From: Trueperaceae bacterium
GTDB taxonomy: Bacteria; Deinococcota; Deinococci; Deinococcales; Trueperaceae
Reading direction: 5' to 3'
Length of the DNA stretch: 6,195 bases
Assembly: GCA_007122815.1 (NCBI GenBank)
Contig: SKSV01000087.1
Coordinates: forward strand, 1-6,195
The translations under genes were made by a program, and so were the position numbers. The notes beneath the pieces are model-generated. The model had not been told where the DNA came from, ran no database searches, and was given only the letters and a program-made list of their open reading frames with translations. Positions 1 through 6,126 of the stretch are shown here, one piece after another; the stretch's first letter is position 1; each line of letters begins with the position of its first letter.

Positions 1-317
1 AGAGGGTCGTGGCAGCCATCTACCGCACCTCGGACCACTGGCTCACCAACACCGCGCGTGGCGCCGTCGCCACGCGCTGCGAGGTTGGCGAAGAGCTGTC
101 CGACGTGTCCCTCCGAGCCGCGCACGCGGTCGGGGGCGGGCTGCTCGCCGTCGACCTCGTCGAGTCAGATCGTGGTCTGCTGGTCTTAGAGGTGAACCAC
201 AGCATGGAGTTCCGCAACTCCATCTCCACGACCGGCGTCGACATCGCCGCTGCGATCGCGCGCTTCGCGCTGGACGCCGCCGAGGCGCCGCCGCACGCCC
301 TGAGCGTGGGTGCCTGA
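1..317 (+). CDS. lysX: LysX, alpha-aminoadipate--LysW ligase (3' part only)
   Basis: This is the C-terminal 104 or so codons of an ATP-grasp ligase of the RimK/LysX type; the start lies upstream of the window. The open frame runs in from base 3, so the GTG at position 9 is an internal valine, not a start. The visible part shows the family signatures: [10 protein letters not shown], then NTARG, an [11 protein letters not shown] stretch, and [10 protein letters not shown] at 189-218. The Glu and Asn of EVNH are the usual Mg-ATP ligands, and the end TTGVDI is typical of LysX/ArgX. Known role: it forms an amide between the alpha-amino group of 2-aminoadipate (or glutamate in ArgX/bifunctional forms) and the terminal Glu of the carrier LysW, using ATP. 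The full protein is usually about 280 residues, so roughly a third is seen. The residues that set aminoadipate versus glutamate preference cannot be judged from this part. Only 2 nt separate its TGA from the next GTG start. Confidence 0.94.
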   Translation, partial: RVVAAIYRTSDHWLTNTARGAVATRCEVGEELSDVSLRAAHAVGGGLLAVDLVESDRGLLVLEVNHSMEFRNSISTTGVDIAAAIARFALDAAEAPPHALSVGA

Positions 318-319
318 CG

Positions 320-1375
320 GTGGCGCGCGCTGGCGGTCCTGAGGCGACGCGTGTCGCCGTGCTGGGGGGCTCCGGCTACGCCGGTGGCGAGTTCCTGCGC
401 CTCGCGCTCGGGCACCCGCGGTTGCACGTGACCCAGGTGACCAGCGAGCGGCACGCCGGCTGGCCGGTCACGGCCGTCCACCCCAACCTCCGCCGGGTCA
501 GCGACATGCGCTTCGTGAGCGCCTCCGAGCTGCAGGATGCCGACGTGTTGGTGAGCGCGCTGCCGCACGGCCAGGCACTCCAGCGGATCGACGAGCTCCT
601 CGCCCTGGCGCCACGCCTAGTCGACCTCTCCTCCGACTTCCGCCTGCGGGACCCCGCCGTGTACGAGCGCTACTACGGCCGAGCCCACGAACGCCCCGAG
701 CTGCTCGGGAGCTTCGTCTACGCCCTACCCGAGCGTAGGCGCAGCGAACTCGCCGCGGCGGCGCGCATCGCCGGCGCCGGCTGCATAGCCACCGCGGCAA
801 CGCTCGCGCTCGCGCCGCTGCTGGAGGCAGCCGTCGTGAGCCGCACGGACGTGATCGTGGAGGCGAAGGTCGGTTCCAGCGCCGCCGGCAGCGTCCCCGG
901 GGTGGCGAGCCACCATCCCGAACGTATGGGGGTGGTGCGTACCTACGCTCCAACTGGTCATCGGCACACTGCCGAGATCGAGCAGGAGTTGCCGAGCAGC
1001 CTCCGGGTGCACCTGACCGCGACCGCCGTCGAGCGCGTGAGAGGTGTGCTCGTGAGCGCCCATGTGTGGCTGCACGACGGCAGCAGCGAGCGCGACGTCA
1101 GGTCGGCCTTCGAGAGCGCCTACGCGGCCGAGCCCTTCGTGAGGTTCGTCACCGCCAGGAGCGGCCACCATCGGGTCCCGGACCCGAAGCTGCTCGACGG
1201 CACCAACTGGTGCGACATCGGTTGGCAGCTGGACCCCGACTCGGGGCGCGTGGTGGTCATGGCGGCCCTGGACAACCTCGTGAAGGGCACGGCCGGGCAC
1301 GCCATGCAAGCGCTGAACCTGGCGCTCGGATTCGACGAGCGCGAGGGGTTGGGTTTCGTAGGCTTGCACCCGTGA
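320..1375 (+). CDS. lysY: LysY/ArgC-type LysW-aminoadipyl (glutamyl) phosphate reductase
   Basis: A 351-residue NADP-dependent reductase of the ArgC family. It converts LysW-bound aminoadipyl (or glutamyl) phosphate to the semialdehyde in the cytoplasm. An N-terminal Rossmann fold is marked by VAVLGGSGYAGGE at residues 12-24. DLSSDFRLRD (102-111) and YALPE (134-138) follow. The catalytic cysteine is Cys155 in AGAGCIATAA. HRHTAEIEQEL (214-224) is a form typical of the LysW-linked enzymes, and DNLVKGTAGHAMQ (318-330) is the conserved C-terminal segment. Length is normal for the family. The GTG start at 320 lies 2 nt after the lysX stop, with no strong Shine-Dalgarno, suggesting translation coupled to lysX. 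A later start would cut into the Rossmann glycine motif. It could be annotated argC, but its place in a lysX-lysZ-lysJ-lysK operon favours the LysW-linked role; action in arginine synthesis as well is possible. Confidence 0.96.
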   Translation: MARAGGPEATRVAVLGGSGYAGGEFLRLALGHPRLHVTQVTSERHAGWPVTAVHPNLRRVSDMRFVSASELQDADVLVSALPHGQALQRIDELLALAPRLVDLSSDFRLRDPAVYERYYGRAHERPELLGSFVYALPERRRSELAAAARIAGAGCIATAATLALAPLLEAAVVSRTDVIVEAKVGSSAAGSVPGVASHHPERMGVVRTYAPTGHRHTAEIEQELPSSLRVHLTATAVERVRGVLVSAHVWLHDGSSERDVRSAFESAYAAEPFVRFVTARSGHHRVPDPKLLDGTNWCDIGWQLDPDSGRVVVMAALDNLVKGTAGHAMQALNLALGFDEREGLGFVGLHP

Positions 1376-1446
1376 GGGCGAGACGCACGGCGAGAGGCGA
1401 TGGAGCGGCTCCGGTGCCCGGGCGGGAAGCGCGAGCGGGGGAGTCC

Positions 1447-2634
1447 GTGAGTCTGTCGCGCACCGACGCGGCGCGGCTCGCGTGGCGTTACCAGCTCTCG
1501 CCCTCTAGCCTCGACGGTGCCGTCGAGCGGTTGGCAAGCGTCCAGTACGATCCGCTCTCGCCCATGGGACGCAACGTCGACCTCGTGTTCCAAGCTCGCG
1601 TCCCCGGCTACCGGGTGGACGACTGGATGGTGACCGCCTACCGCGAGCGGCGCCTGCTCGACGCCTGGGACAAGCAGGCAAGCTTGGTGACCATGAGCGA
1701 TTGGCCTGCGCAGGGGCCCTTCCACGAGTGGTTCGCCGAGCGTTGGCGCGGACAGGATCTGGACGTTGACGGTGAGGAGGCGCGTTCCCTGTGCGCGGAG
1801 TTGCGCGAGCTAGGTCCCGCGACCAGCCTTGACGTAGGCGATCAGCGCAGCGATGCCAGCAGGCGCGGTAGCTGGTACGGACCGAAGCCCGCCAGGCGCC
1901 TCCTGCGCGCGCTGTGGGACAGCGGGCGCATCGTCACGCACCACCGCGTTGCCGGGCGCCACGCCTACGCAGTACCCGAGCGAGTGATACCGGATGAGGT
2001 CAGACGCCGACCGGCGCTCTCGGCAGCGCGCGCCTTGGAACGTCTGGTCGAGCGACGGGTGCAGGCAGCGGGCCTTGTCAGGCCCAGCGCCGACGCCTCA
2101 GTGTGGTTCTTGCCCTGCGCACGCCCGGAGCGCGACGCGGCGGCGAGCTCTCTGGTGGAGCAGGGGAGGCTGATCAGGCTGAACGTCGAGGGCTCGAGCT
2201 GGTTGGTGCTGCCCGCGGCGTTGCGAGCGCTCGAGCGACCGGAACTTTTGGGCGTCAGGTTCCTGGCGCCGCTCGATGCGCTGCTGTGGGACCGCGCAGC
2301 GGTGCGCGACTTGCACCGTTTCGATTACGTCTGGGAGGTGTACAAGCCCGTAGCGAAGCGGCGCTGGGGGTACTACGTGCTGCCCGTAGCGTGGGGCGAA
2401 AGTTTCGTGGCTCGTTTCGACGCCCGTGTGCAGGCCGGGCGCCTGGTCATGCACTCCTGGCACTGGGAGAGTGACATCGACCCAGCCCGCTTGCCGCCCA
2501 CACTTCGCGACGACCTGCAGGTGGCCGCGAGGGAGTTCCTCGCCTACCTCGGCGTCACCGAGGTGAGGTTGCCTCGCGGTCTCGGGCGCGCCGCGCGCTC
2601 GGCGTGGCTGGACAGTGCGGGTGAGCGAGCGTGA
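1447..2634 (+). CDS. ycaQ: YcaQ/AlkX-family winged-helix DNA glycosylase
   Basis: A 395-residue member of the YcaQ/AlkZ family (HTH_42, formerly DUF1006). Known members are DNA glycosylases that unhook interstrand crosslinks or remove bulky alkylated bases. Residues 31-35 read SVQYD: the Q33-x-D35 pair matches the catalytic QxD form of E. coli YcaQ (AlkX) rather than the QxQ of AlkZ. A winged-helix segment spans about 143-182 (WYGPKPARRLLRALWDSGR, then HAYAVPERVIP). The hallmark C-terminal block is FLAPLDALLWDR (272-283), FDYVWEVYKPVAKRRWGYY (292-310) and LPVAWGE (312-318). The start is uncertain. GTG 1447 begins just where family homology begins (SLSRTDAARLAW) but has a close GGAG at 1440-1443. 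GTG 1414 has a GGAG 8 nt upstream. GTG 1372 overlaps the lysY stop as GTGA but adds 25 Arg-rich residues with AGA/AGG codons. It overlaps lysZ by 4 nt. A repair gene is out of place in this operon. Confidence 0.9.
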   Translation: MSLSRTDAARLAWRYQLSPSSLDGAVERLASVQYDPLSPMGRNVDLVFQARVPGYRVDDWMVTAYRERRLLDAWDKQASLVTMSDWPAQGPFHEWFAERWRGQDLDVDGEEARSLCAELRELGPATSLDVGDQRSDASRRGSWYGPKPARRLLRALWDSGRIVTHHRVAGRHAYAVPERVIPDEVRRRPALSAARALERLVERRVQAAGLVRPSADASVWFLPCARPERDAAASSLVEQGRLIRLNVEGSSWLVLPAALRALERPELLGVRFLAPLDALLWDRAAVRDLHRFDYVWEVYKPVAKRRWGYYVLPVAWGESFVARFDARVQAGRLVMHSWHWESDIDPARLPPTLRDDLQVAAREFLAYLGVTEVRLPRGLGRAARSAWLDSAGERA

Positions 2635-3479
2635 CGCGAGGGCGCGCCCCTACCGCTTCGCTGGTCGTGAAGGTCGGTGGCTCGGCTGGCGTCGACCTCG
2701 ACGCCGTCTGTCGCGACGTCGCTTCGAGGTGGCGCGAGGGCGAGCGCCTGGTGCTGGTCCACGGTGGCAGCGACCGGACCAACCAGGTCGCAGAGTTGAT
2801 GGGTACACCGCCGCGCTTCGTGACGAGCCCCTCCGGGCACACCAGCCGCTACACCGACAGCGACGCCATGGAGGTCTTCCTGATGGTGTACTGCGGCGCG
2901 CTCAACAAGCGGATCGTCGAGCGGCTACAGCGCTTGGGACTCCCTGCCGTCGGCTTGTCCGGCCTAGACGGGCGCGTGCTCGAGGGTACTCACAAGCGCA
3001 GCGTCCGCAGCGTCGAGAACGGGAAGGTACGGGTGCTGCACGGCGACCACACCGGCACGGTGGAGCGAGTCAACGCTGAGCTGCTCGAGCTCCTGCTGGA
3101 GGCGGGTTACCTGCCCGTGCTCAGTCCGCCGGCGGCGAGCTACGAGGGCAGCGCCATCAACGTCGACGGCGACCGCGCAGCGGCAGCGGTCGCCGCGGCG
3201 TTGGGAGCCGAGCGGCTCGTGATCCTGTCCAACGTGCCCGGACTGCTGGCCGACGTGGACGACGAGACCAGCTTGATCCCCAGCCTCACCTTGGCAGGGA
3301 TCGACGCTGCCATGGCTTCAGCCGGCGGTCGCATGAAGAAGAAGCTGCTGGGCGCCGCCGAGGCGCTCCGTGGGGGTGTGGAGCAGGTGGTGCTGGGCGA
3401 CGCGCGCGAGCCTGCCCCCGTGAGCGCCGCGCTGGCCGGACGCGGTACCGTCATCGCCGTTAGCTCGCGAGAGGAGTAG
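2631..3479 (+). CDS. lysZ: LysZ, LysW-aminoadipate (glutamate) kinase
   Basis: A 282-residue kinase of the amino acid kinase (ArgB-like) fold. It phosphorylates the side-chain carboxylate of LysW-linked aminoadipate or glutamate, making the substrate of LysY. Features in order: VVKVGGS (12-18, with nucleotide-phosphate Lys14), LVHGGS (42-47), SRYTDSDAMEVF (72-83), MVYCGALNKRIVE (85-97), GLSGLDGR (108-115), the long match NGKVRVLHGDHTGTVERVN (130-148), AINVDGDRAAA (175-185), SNVPGLL (200-206) and GGRMKKKLLGA (232-242). The GDHTGTVE stretch and the spacing closely resemble Thermus LysZ rather than ordinary acetylglutamate kinase. The GTG start overlaps the upstream TGA as GTGA (2631-2634), with a weak GGTGA at 2620-2624 upstream. 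This arrangement suggests translation by reinitiation. The ten or so residues before the first beta strand are not conserved. Confidence 0.97.
   Translation: MTRGRAPTASLVVKVGGSAGVDLDAVCRDVASRWREGERLVLVHGGSDRTNQVAELMGTPPRFVTSPSGHTSRYTDSDAMEVFLMVYCGALNKRIVERLQRLGLPAVGLSGLDGRVLEGTHKRSVRSVENGKVRVLHGDHTGTVERVNAELLELLLEAGYLPVLSPPAASYEGSAINVDGDRAAAAVAAALGAERLVILSNVPGLLADVDDETSLIPSLTLAGIDAAMASAGGRMKKKLLGAAEALRGGVEQVVLGDAREPAPVSAALAGRGTVIAVSSREE
3471..3476 (+). promoter_or_regulatory. Ribosome binding site of lysJ
   Basis: GAGGAG is embedded in the last two sense codons of lysZ, 6 nt before the lysJ ATG. It is the clearest Shine-Dalgarno sequence in the operon and lysJ is its only ATG start at a tight (3-nt) junction, which suggests lysJ is translated with its own strong initiation. 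Confidence 0.7.
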
Positions 3480-3482
3480 CAC

Positions 3483-4682
3483 ATGGCCGACGCGACCACC
3501 ACGACGCCTCGAGGCAACGAAGCCCTACTGGCCCGTGAGGCGCGCCACGGCCCGGGACTCTGGGCGCCCTCGGTCGCCTTCGTACGAGGCCAGGGCGCCC
3601 GGCTGTGGGACGCCGACGGGAAGGAGTACATCGACTGCATGGCGGGTATCGCGGTCGCCAGTCTCGGGCACTCCCACCCGCGACTTGTCGAGGCGATCGC
3701 CGAGCAGGCCGGGCGCCTGATCGTCTGTCCCCAGAACCTCGGCAACGACGTCCGCGCTGCCCTGCTCGAGGCGTTGGTCAGCCGGATGCCCGCCGGCCTC
3801 GAGCGGGTGTTCCTGGCGAACTCGGGGGCCGAGGCGAACGAAGCGGCGCTCAAGTGGGCCGTCGCGGCAACGGGCAGGCGCAGGGTCGTGGCGGCGAAGC
3901 GTGGCTTCGCCGGGCGCACCATGGGCGCGCTCTCGCTCACCTGGGAGCCGAGCTACCGCGAGCCCTTCGCGCCGCTGCCCTACCCGGTCGACTTCGTGGC
4001 GTTCAACGACGCTGACGAGCTCGAGGCAGCCGTTGACGACGACACCGCCGTCGTGTGGTTGGAGCCGATCCAGGGTGAGGGTGGGGTGCACGTTGCGGAC
4101 GCGCACTACCTGCACCTCGCCCGCGAGCTCGCGACTCGGCACGGCGCGCTGCTGGCGATCGACGAGATCCAGAGCGGCGTCGGTCGCACGGGCCGCTTCC
4201 TGGCGCTCGAGCACTTCGGGGTTCGCCCTGACATGGTCACGCTCGCGAAGGGGCTGGCCGGCGGAGTACCGATCGGCGCGCTGGTGATGACCGAAGGTGT
4301 CGCTTCGGCCATGCCCAAGGGCGGGCACGGCACCACCTTCGGAGGGAACCCGTTGGCTGCAGCAGCCGCCCTGGCAGTGTTAGGGGAGCTGGAGGAGGCC
4401 GACCTCCTGGCGCACGTCGAGCGCGTCGGCGCGCGCTTGCATGCCGGCCTCAGCGGACTCGCTAGCCCGCGCGTGCGCAGCGTGCGGGGCCTGGGTCTGA
4501 TGCTCGGCCTCGAGCTCAAGGAGAAGGCTGCGCCGGTGATCGAGCGGCTGCGCGAGTTGGGCGTGCTGGTGGTCGCGGCTGGGGCGACGGTGATACGTTT
4601 CCTGCCGCCTCTCGTCATAACTGACGACGATGTCGACGCGGTGGTCGAACGCGTCGCTCGAGCGCTCGACCAGCGCGGCTGA
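3483..4682 (+). CDS. lysJ: LysJ, LysW-aminoadipate semialdehyde aminotransferase
   Basis: A 399-residue class III (ornithine/acetylornithine type) PLP aminotransferase. It transfers an amino group, typically from glutamate, to the LysW-bound semialdehyde, giving LysW-lysine (or LysW-ornithine). Visible motifs: WDADGKEYIDCMAGIAV (42-58), GHSHPRLVEAI (62-72), NSGAEANEAALK (113-124, binding the PLP phosphate), RGFAGRTMGALS (140-151), EPIQGEGGVH (194-203), AIDEIQSGVGRTG (225-237) with Asp227 pairing to the PLP ring nitrogen, TLAKGLAGGVPIGA (253-266) with Schiff-base Lys256, and GTTFGGNPLA (283-292). The length is standard. The ATG start is well supported by GAGGAG at 3471-3476, within the end of lysZ, with a 6-nt spacer. 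Sequence alone does not rule out a role in acetylornithine transamination; the neighbours point to the LysW pathway. Confidence 0.96.
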   Translation: MADATTTTPRGNEALLAREARHGPGLWAPSVAFVRGQGARLWDADGKEYIDCMAGIAVASLGHSHPRLVEAIAEQAGRLIVCPQNLGNDVRAALLEALVSRMPAGLERVFLANSGAEANEAALKWAVAATGRRRVVAAKRGFAGRTMGALSLTWEPSYREPFAPLPYPVDFVAFNDADELEAAVDDDTAVVWLEPIQGEGGVHVADAHYLHLARELATRHGALLAIDEIQSGVGRTGRFLALEHFGVRPDMVTLAKGLAGGVPIGALVMTEGVASAMPKGGHGTTFGGNPLAAAAALAVLGELEEADLLAHVERVGARLHAGLSGLASPRVRSVRGLGLMLGLELKEKAAPVIERLRELGVLVVAAGATVIRFLPPLVITDDDVDAVVERVARALDQRG

Positions 4683-4733
4683 AAGCGCGTTGCACGTGAA
4701 CGGCGGCGTTGAGAGCGAGCTGACCTCGGGCGC

Positions 4734-4737
4734 GAGG
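4734..4737 (+). promoter_or_regulatory. Ribosome binding site favouring the lysK start at 4747
   Basis: GAGG stands 9 nt before ATG 4747 in the 64-nt spacer after lysJ. The alternative starts at 4696 and 4630 have no comparable purine-rich element, so this site helps decide the start. The motif is short, so support is moderate. Confidence 0.5.
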
Positions 4738-4746
4738 CGTCGCGGC

Positions 4747-5856
4747 ATGGACGCTCCAACCGCTGAAGCGCTCTTGGCCGGCGCCGTGCGACACCGCAGC
4801 CCCTCGGGCGAAGAGGGAGCCGTAGCACGGCACCTGGTCGAGTCGATGCGGCCGTGGGCGGACGCCAGCGAGGTCGACGAGGTCGGCAACGCCGTTGGCT
4901 GGTTCGGCTCCGGTGCGCTGAGAGTGGCGCTCCTTGGCCACCTGGACACCGTGCCCGGCTGGTGGCCCGTGAGGGTCGAGGCAGGGGTTCTCCACGGTCG
5001 CGGGAGCGTCGACGCCAAGGGGAGCCTGTGCGCGATGATCGCCGCTGCCACGCGCCTCAGCGCTGCCACGCGCGAGCGCGTGAGCGTGCAGGTGATCGGC
5101 GCGGTGGGAGAGGAAGCCGGCAGCGAGGGAGCCCGACACGCTACGCGCGCCTACCCGAAACCAGACCTCGTCGTCGTCGGTGAGCCCTCGGGCTGGGACG
5201 CCCTGACCCTCGGCTACAAGGGGCGGCTCACGCTGCGGGTCGAGATCGAGCGGGACGAGGGGCACGGCGCGCGTGACGAGCCTACCGCCGCGGCACGAGC
5301 CGCCCTCGCGTGGTCGGTTGTCGAGAGCTGGGCGCGATCGCACGAGGTCGCATCAGCCGGGCTCTTCCACGCAGTCCAGGCGAGCCTGACGTCCATCGGC
5401 TCGACCAGCGACGGACTGCACCAGCGGGCACACGCGTCCATCGGGCTGCGACTGCCGCCGGCTCTGGACCCTCGAGACGCCGAGGATGCCCTGCGCGCGC
5501 TGGTGGCCCCTCGCCTCGGGAGCGACACGGTGCGACTCGACTTCGGCAACCACGAGCGCGCCTACCTGGGGCCACGAGACGGAGCGCTCACGCGTGCCTT
5601 CCGTGCCGCGATCCGCGCGGAGGGAGCCCAGCCGCGCCACCTCCTCAAGACCGGGACGTCGGACATGAACGTCGTTGCGCCCGTCTGGGACGTACCTATG
5701 GTCGCCTACGGACCGGGCGACGCCAGCCTCGACCACACCCCTCACGAGCGCTTGGAGCTCGCCGAGTACGCCCGCTCGATCCGCGTGTTGGAGCGCGTGC
5801 TCGCCAGCGTCGCCAGCGGCGTCAGACGCCCGACAGGTCGTAGTTCTTGCGGATGA
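4747..5856 (+). CDS. lysK: LysK, LysW-lysine (ornithine) carboxypeptidase, M20 family
   Basis: A 369-residue M20 metallopeptidase that hydrolyses the amide joining lysine (or ornithine) to the C-terminal Glu of LysW, freeing product and carrier. The two-metal site is complete by family pattern: His65 and Asp67 in LLGHLDTVPGWWPV, bridging Asp89 in GRGSVDAKGS, catalytic Glu122 and ligand Glu123 in GEEAGSEGA, Glu146 in VGEPSGWD, and His330 in LDHTPHE. LTLGYKGRL (153-161) and KTGTSDMNVVAPVWDVP (301-317) are characteristic of LysK. His173 in EGHG sits where the dimerisation-domain His usually lies. ATG 4747 is chosen because GAGG lies at 4734-4737 with a 9-nt spacer and the protein then starts close to the usual family N-terminus. 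GTG 4696 or ATG 4630 would add 17 or 39 low-complexity residues, the latter overlapping lysJ. The last 11 codons lie antisense to the ferredoxin gene, and the tail after about residue 355 looks non-conserved. Confidence 0.94.
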   Translation: MDAPTAEALLAGAVRHRSPSGEEGAVARHLVESMRPWADASEVDEVGNAVGWFGSGALRVALLGHLDTVPGWWPVRVEAGVLHGRGSVDAKGSLCAMIAAATRLSAATRERVSVQVIGAVGEEAGSEGARHATRAYPKPDLVVVGEPSGWDALTLGYKGRLTLRVEIERDEGHGARDEPTAAARAALAWSVVESWARSHEVASAGLFHAVQASLTSIGSTSDGLHQRAHASIGLRLPPALDPRDAEDALRALVAPRLGSDTVRLDFGNHERAYLGPRDGALTRAFRAAIRAEGAQPRHLLKTGTSDMNVVAPVWDVPMVAYGPGDASLDHTPHERLELAEYARSIRVLERVLASVASGVRRPTGRSSCG

Positions 5857-6058
5857 AGGAGTTCCAGGGCACCGGCACGTCCTCCTCGGGGAAGATCGCC
5901 GTGACGGGACAGGCGGGCACGCACGCCCCGCAATCTATGCACTCCTCGGGATGGATGTAGAACTGATCGTCAGCCTCGTAGATGCACTCGACTGGGCAAA
6001 CCTCTACGCAGGCTCGATCGAGCGTGCCGATGCAAGGCTCGCAGATGATGTGGGGCAC
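5822..6058 (-). CDS. Seven-iron ([3Fe-4S][4Fe-4S]) ferredoxin
   Basis: A 78-residue cytoplasmic electron carrier that closely resembles the 7Fe ferredoxin of Thermus as I recall it. The N-terminus MPHIICEPCIG (GTG start) and ACVEVCPVECIYE are followed by DQFYIHPEECIDCGACVPAC. By analogy with Azotobacter ferredoxin I, Cys9, Cys17 and Cys50 would hold the [3Fe-4S] cluster and Cys21, Cys40, Cys43 and Cys46 the [4Fe-4S] cluster. Cys25 corresponds to the free cysteine of that protein, and Cys6 is extra. The first motif lacks the central cysteines of an 8Fe ferredoxin, since CIGTLDRAC has only two Cys. The frame stays open upstream to 6172, but the GTG at 6058 gives the family's exact length and has AAGGGAG (6070-6064) 5 nt before it. 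It is convergent with lysK, overlapping it by 35 bp. The redox partner cannot be told from this window. Confidence 0.96.
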   Translation of the reverse strand: MPHIICEPCIGTLDRACVEVCPVECIYEADDQFYIHPEECIDCGACVPACPVTAIFPEEDVPVPWNSFIRKNYDLSGV

Positions 6059-6063
6059 CCGTG

Positions 6064-6070
6064 CTCCCTT
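6064..6070 (-). promoter_or_regulatory. Ribosome binding site deciding the ferredoxin start
   Basis: AAGGGAG on the minus strand, with a 5-nt spacer to the GTG at 6058. It supports the short 78-residue ferredoxin over the 116-residue open frame that begins at 6172. Confidence 0.65.
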
Positions 6071-6097
6071 CGCGCCGTTGGTCGTGCCGCGCGCGTC

Positions 6098-6126
6098 ATC
6101 ATCGCCGAGCGGCCCGCTCCAGTCAA
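6098..6126 (-). promoter_or_regulatory. Candidate sigma-70-type promoter for the ferredoxin gene
   Basis: Reading the minus strand, TTGACT (6126-6121; 5 of 6 matches to TTGACA) is followed after exactly 17 nt by GATGAT (6103-6098; 4 of 6 to TATAAT). A start of transcription near 6091 would leave a leader of about 30 nt that includes the AAGGGAG ribosome site. The surroundings are GC-rich, so the AT-leaning hexamers stand out, but the -10 is imperfect and the call rests on pattern alone. Confidence 0.45.

Noticed and set aside
20..568. Long open frame on the minus strand opposite lysX and the start of lysY.
   Set aside because: It lies wholly antisense to two recognisable genes, its translation matches no family I know and is rich in Arg/Ala/His, as expected from GC-rich codons read backwards.
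1066..1371. Upstream extension of the glycosylase frame back to position 1066.
   Set aside because: It overlaps the conserved C-terminal coding part of lysY in another frame and reads as Arg-rich low-complexity sequence; family homology begins only near 1447.
3140..4328. Two long minus-strand open frames (3140-3940 and 3525-4328) opposite lysZ and lysJ.
   Set aside because: Both are antisense to strongly conserved enzymes, show no domain pattern, and overlap each other; they are by-products of high GC.
4630..4746. Longer lysK starting at ATG 4630 and overlapping lysJ by 53 bp.
   Set aside because: The added 39 residues are Ser/Ala-rich without family resemblance, and a better-placed ribosome site precedes ATG 4747.
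4106..5343. Minus-strand open frames opposite the lysJ-lysK junction.
   Set aside because: Composition is typical of antisense GC-rich reading, there is no recognisable motif, and they are opposite catalytic motifs of lysJ and lysK.
5818..5830. Intrinsic terminator between lysK and the ferredoxin gene.
   Set aside because: The hairpin has only 5 bp and a 3-nt loop and no U-run follows on either strand, so it does not meet the pattern of an intrinsic terminator.
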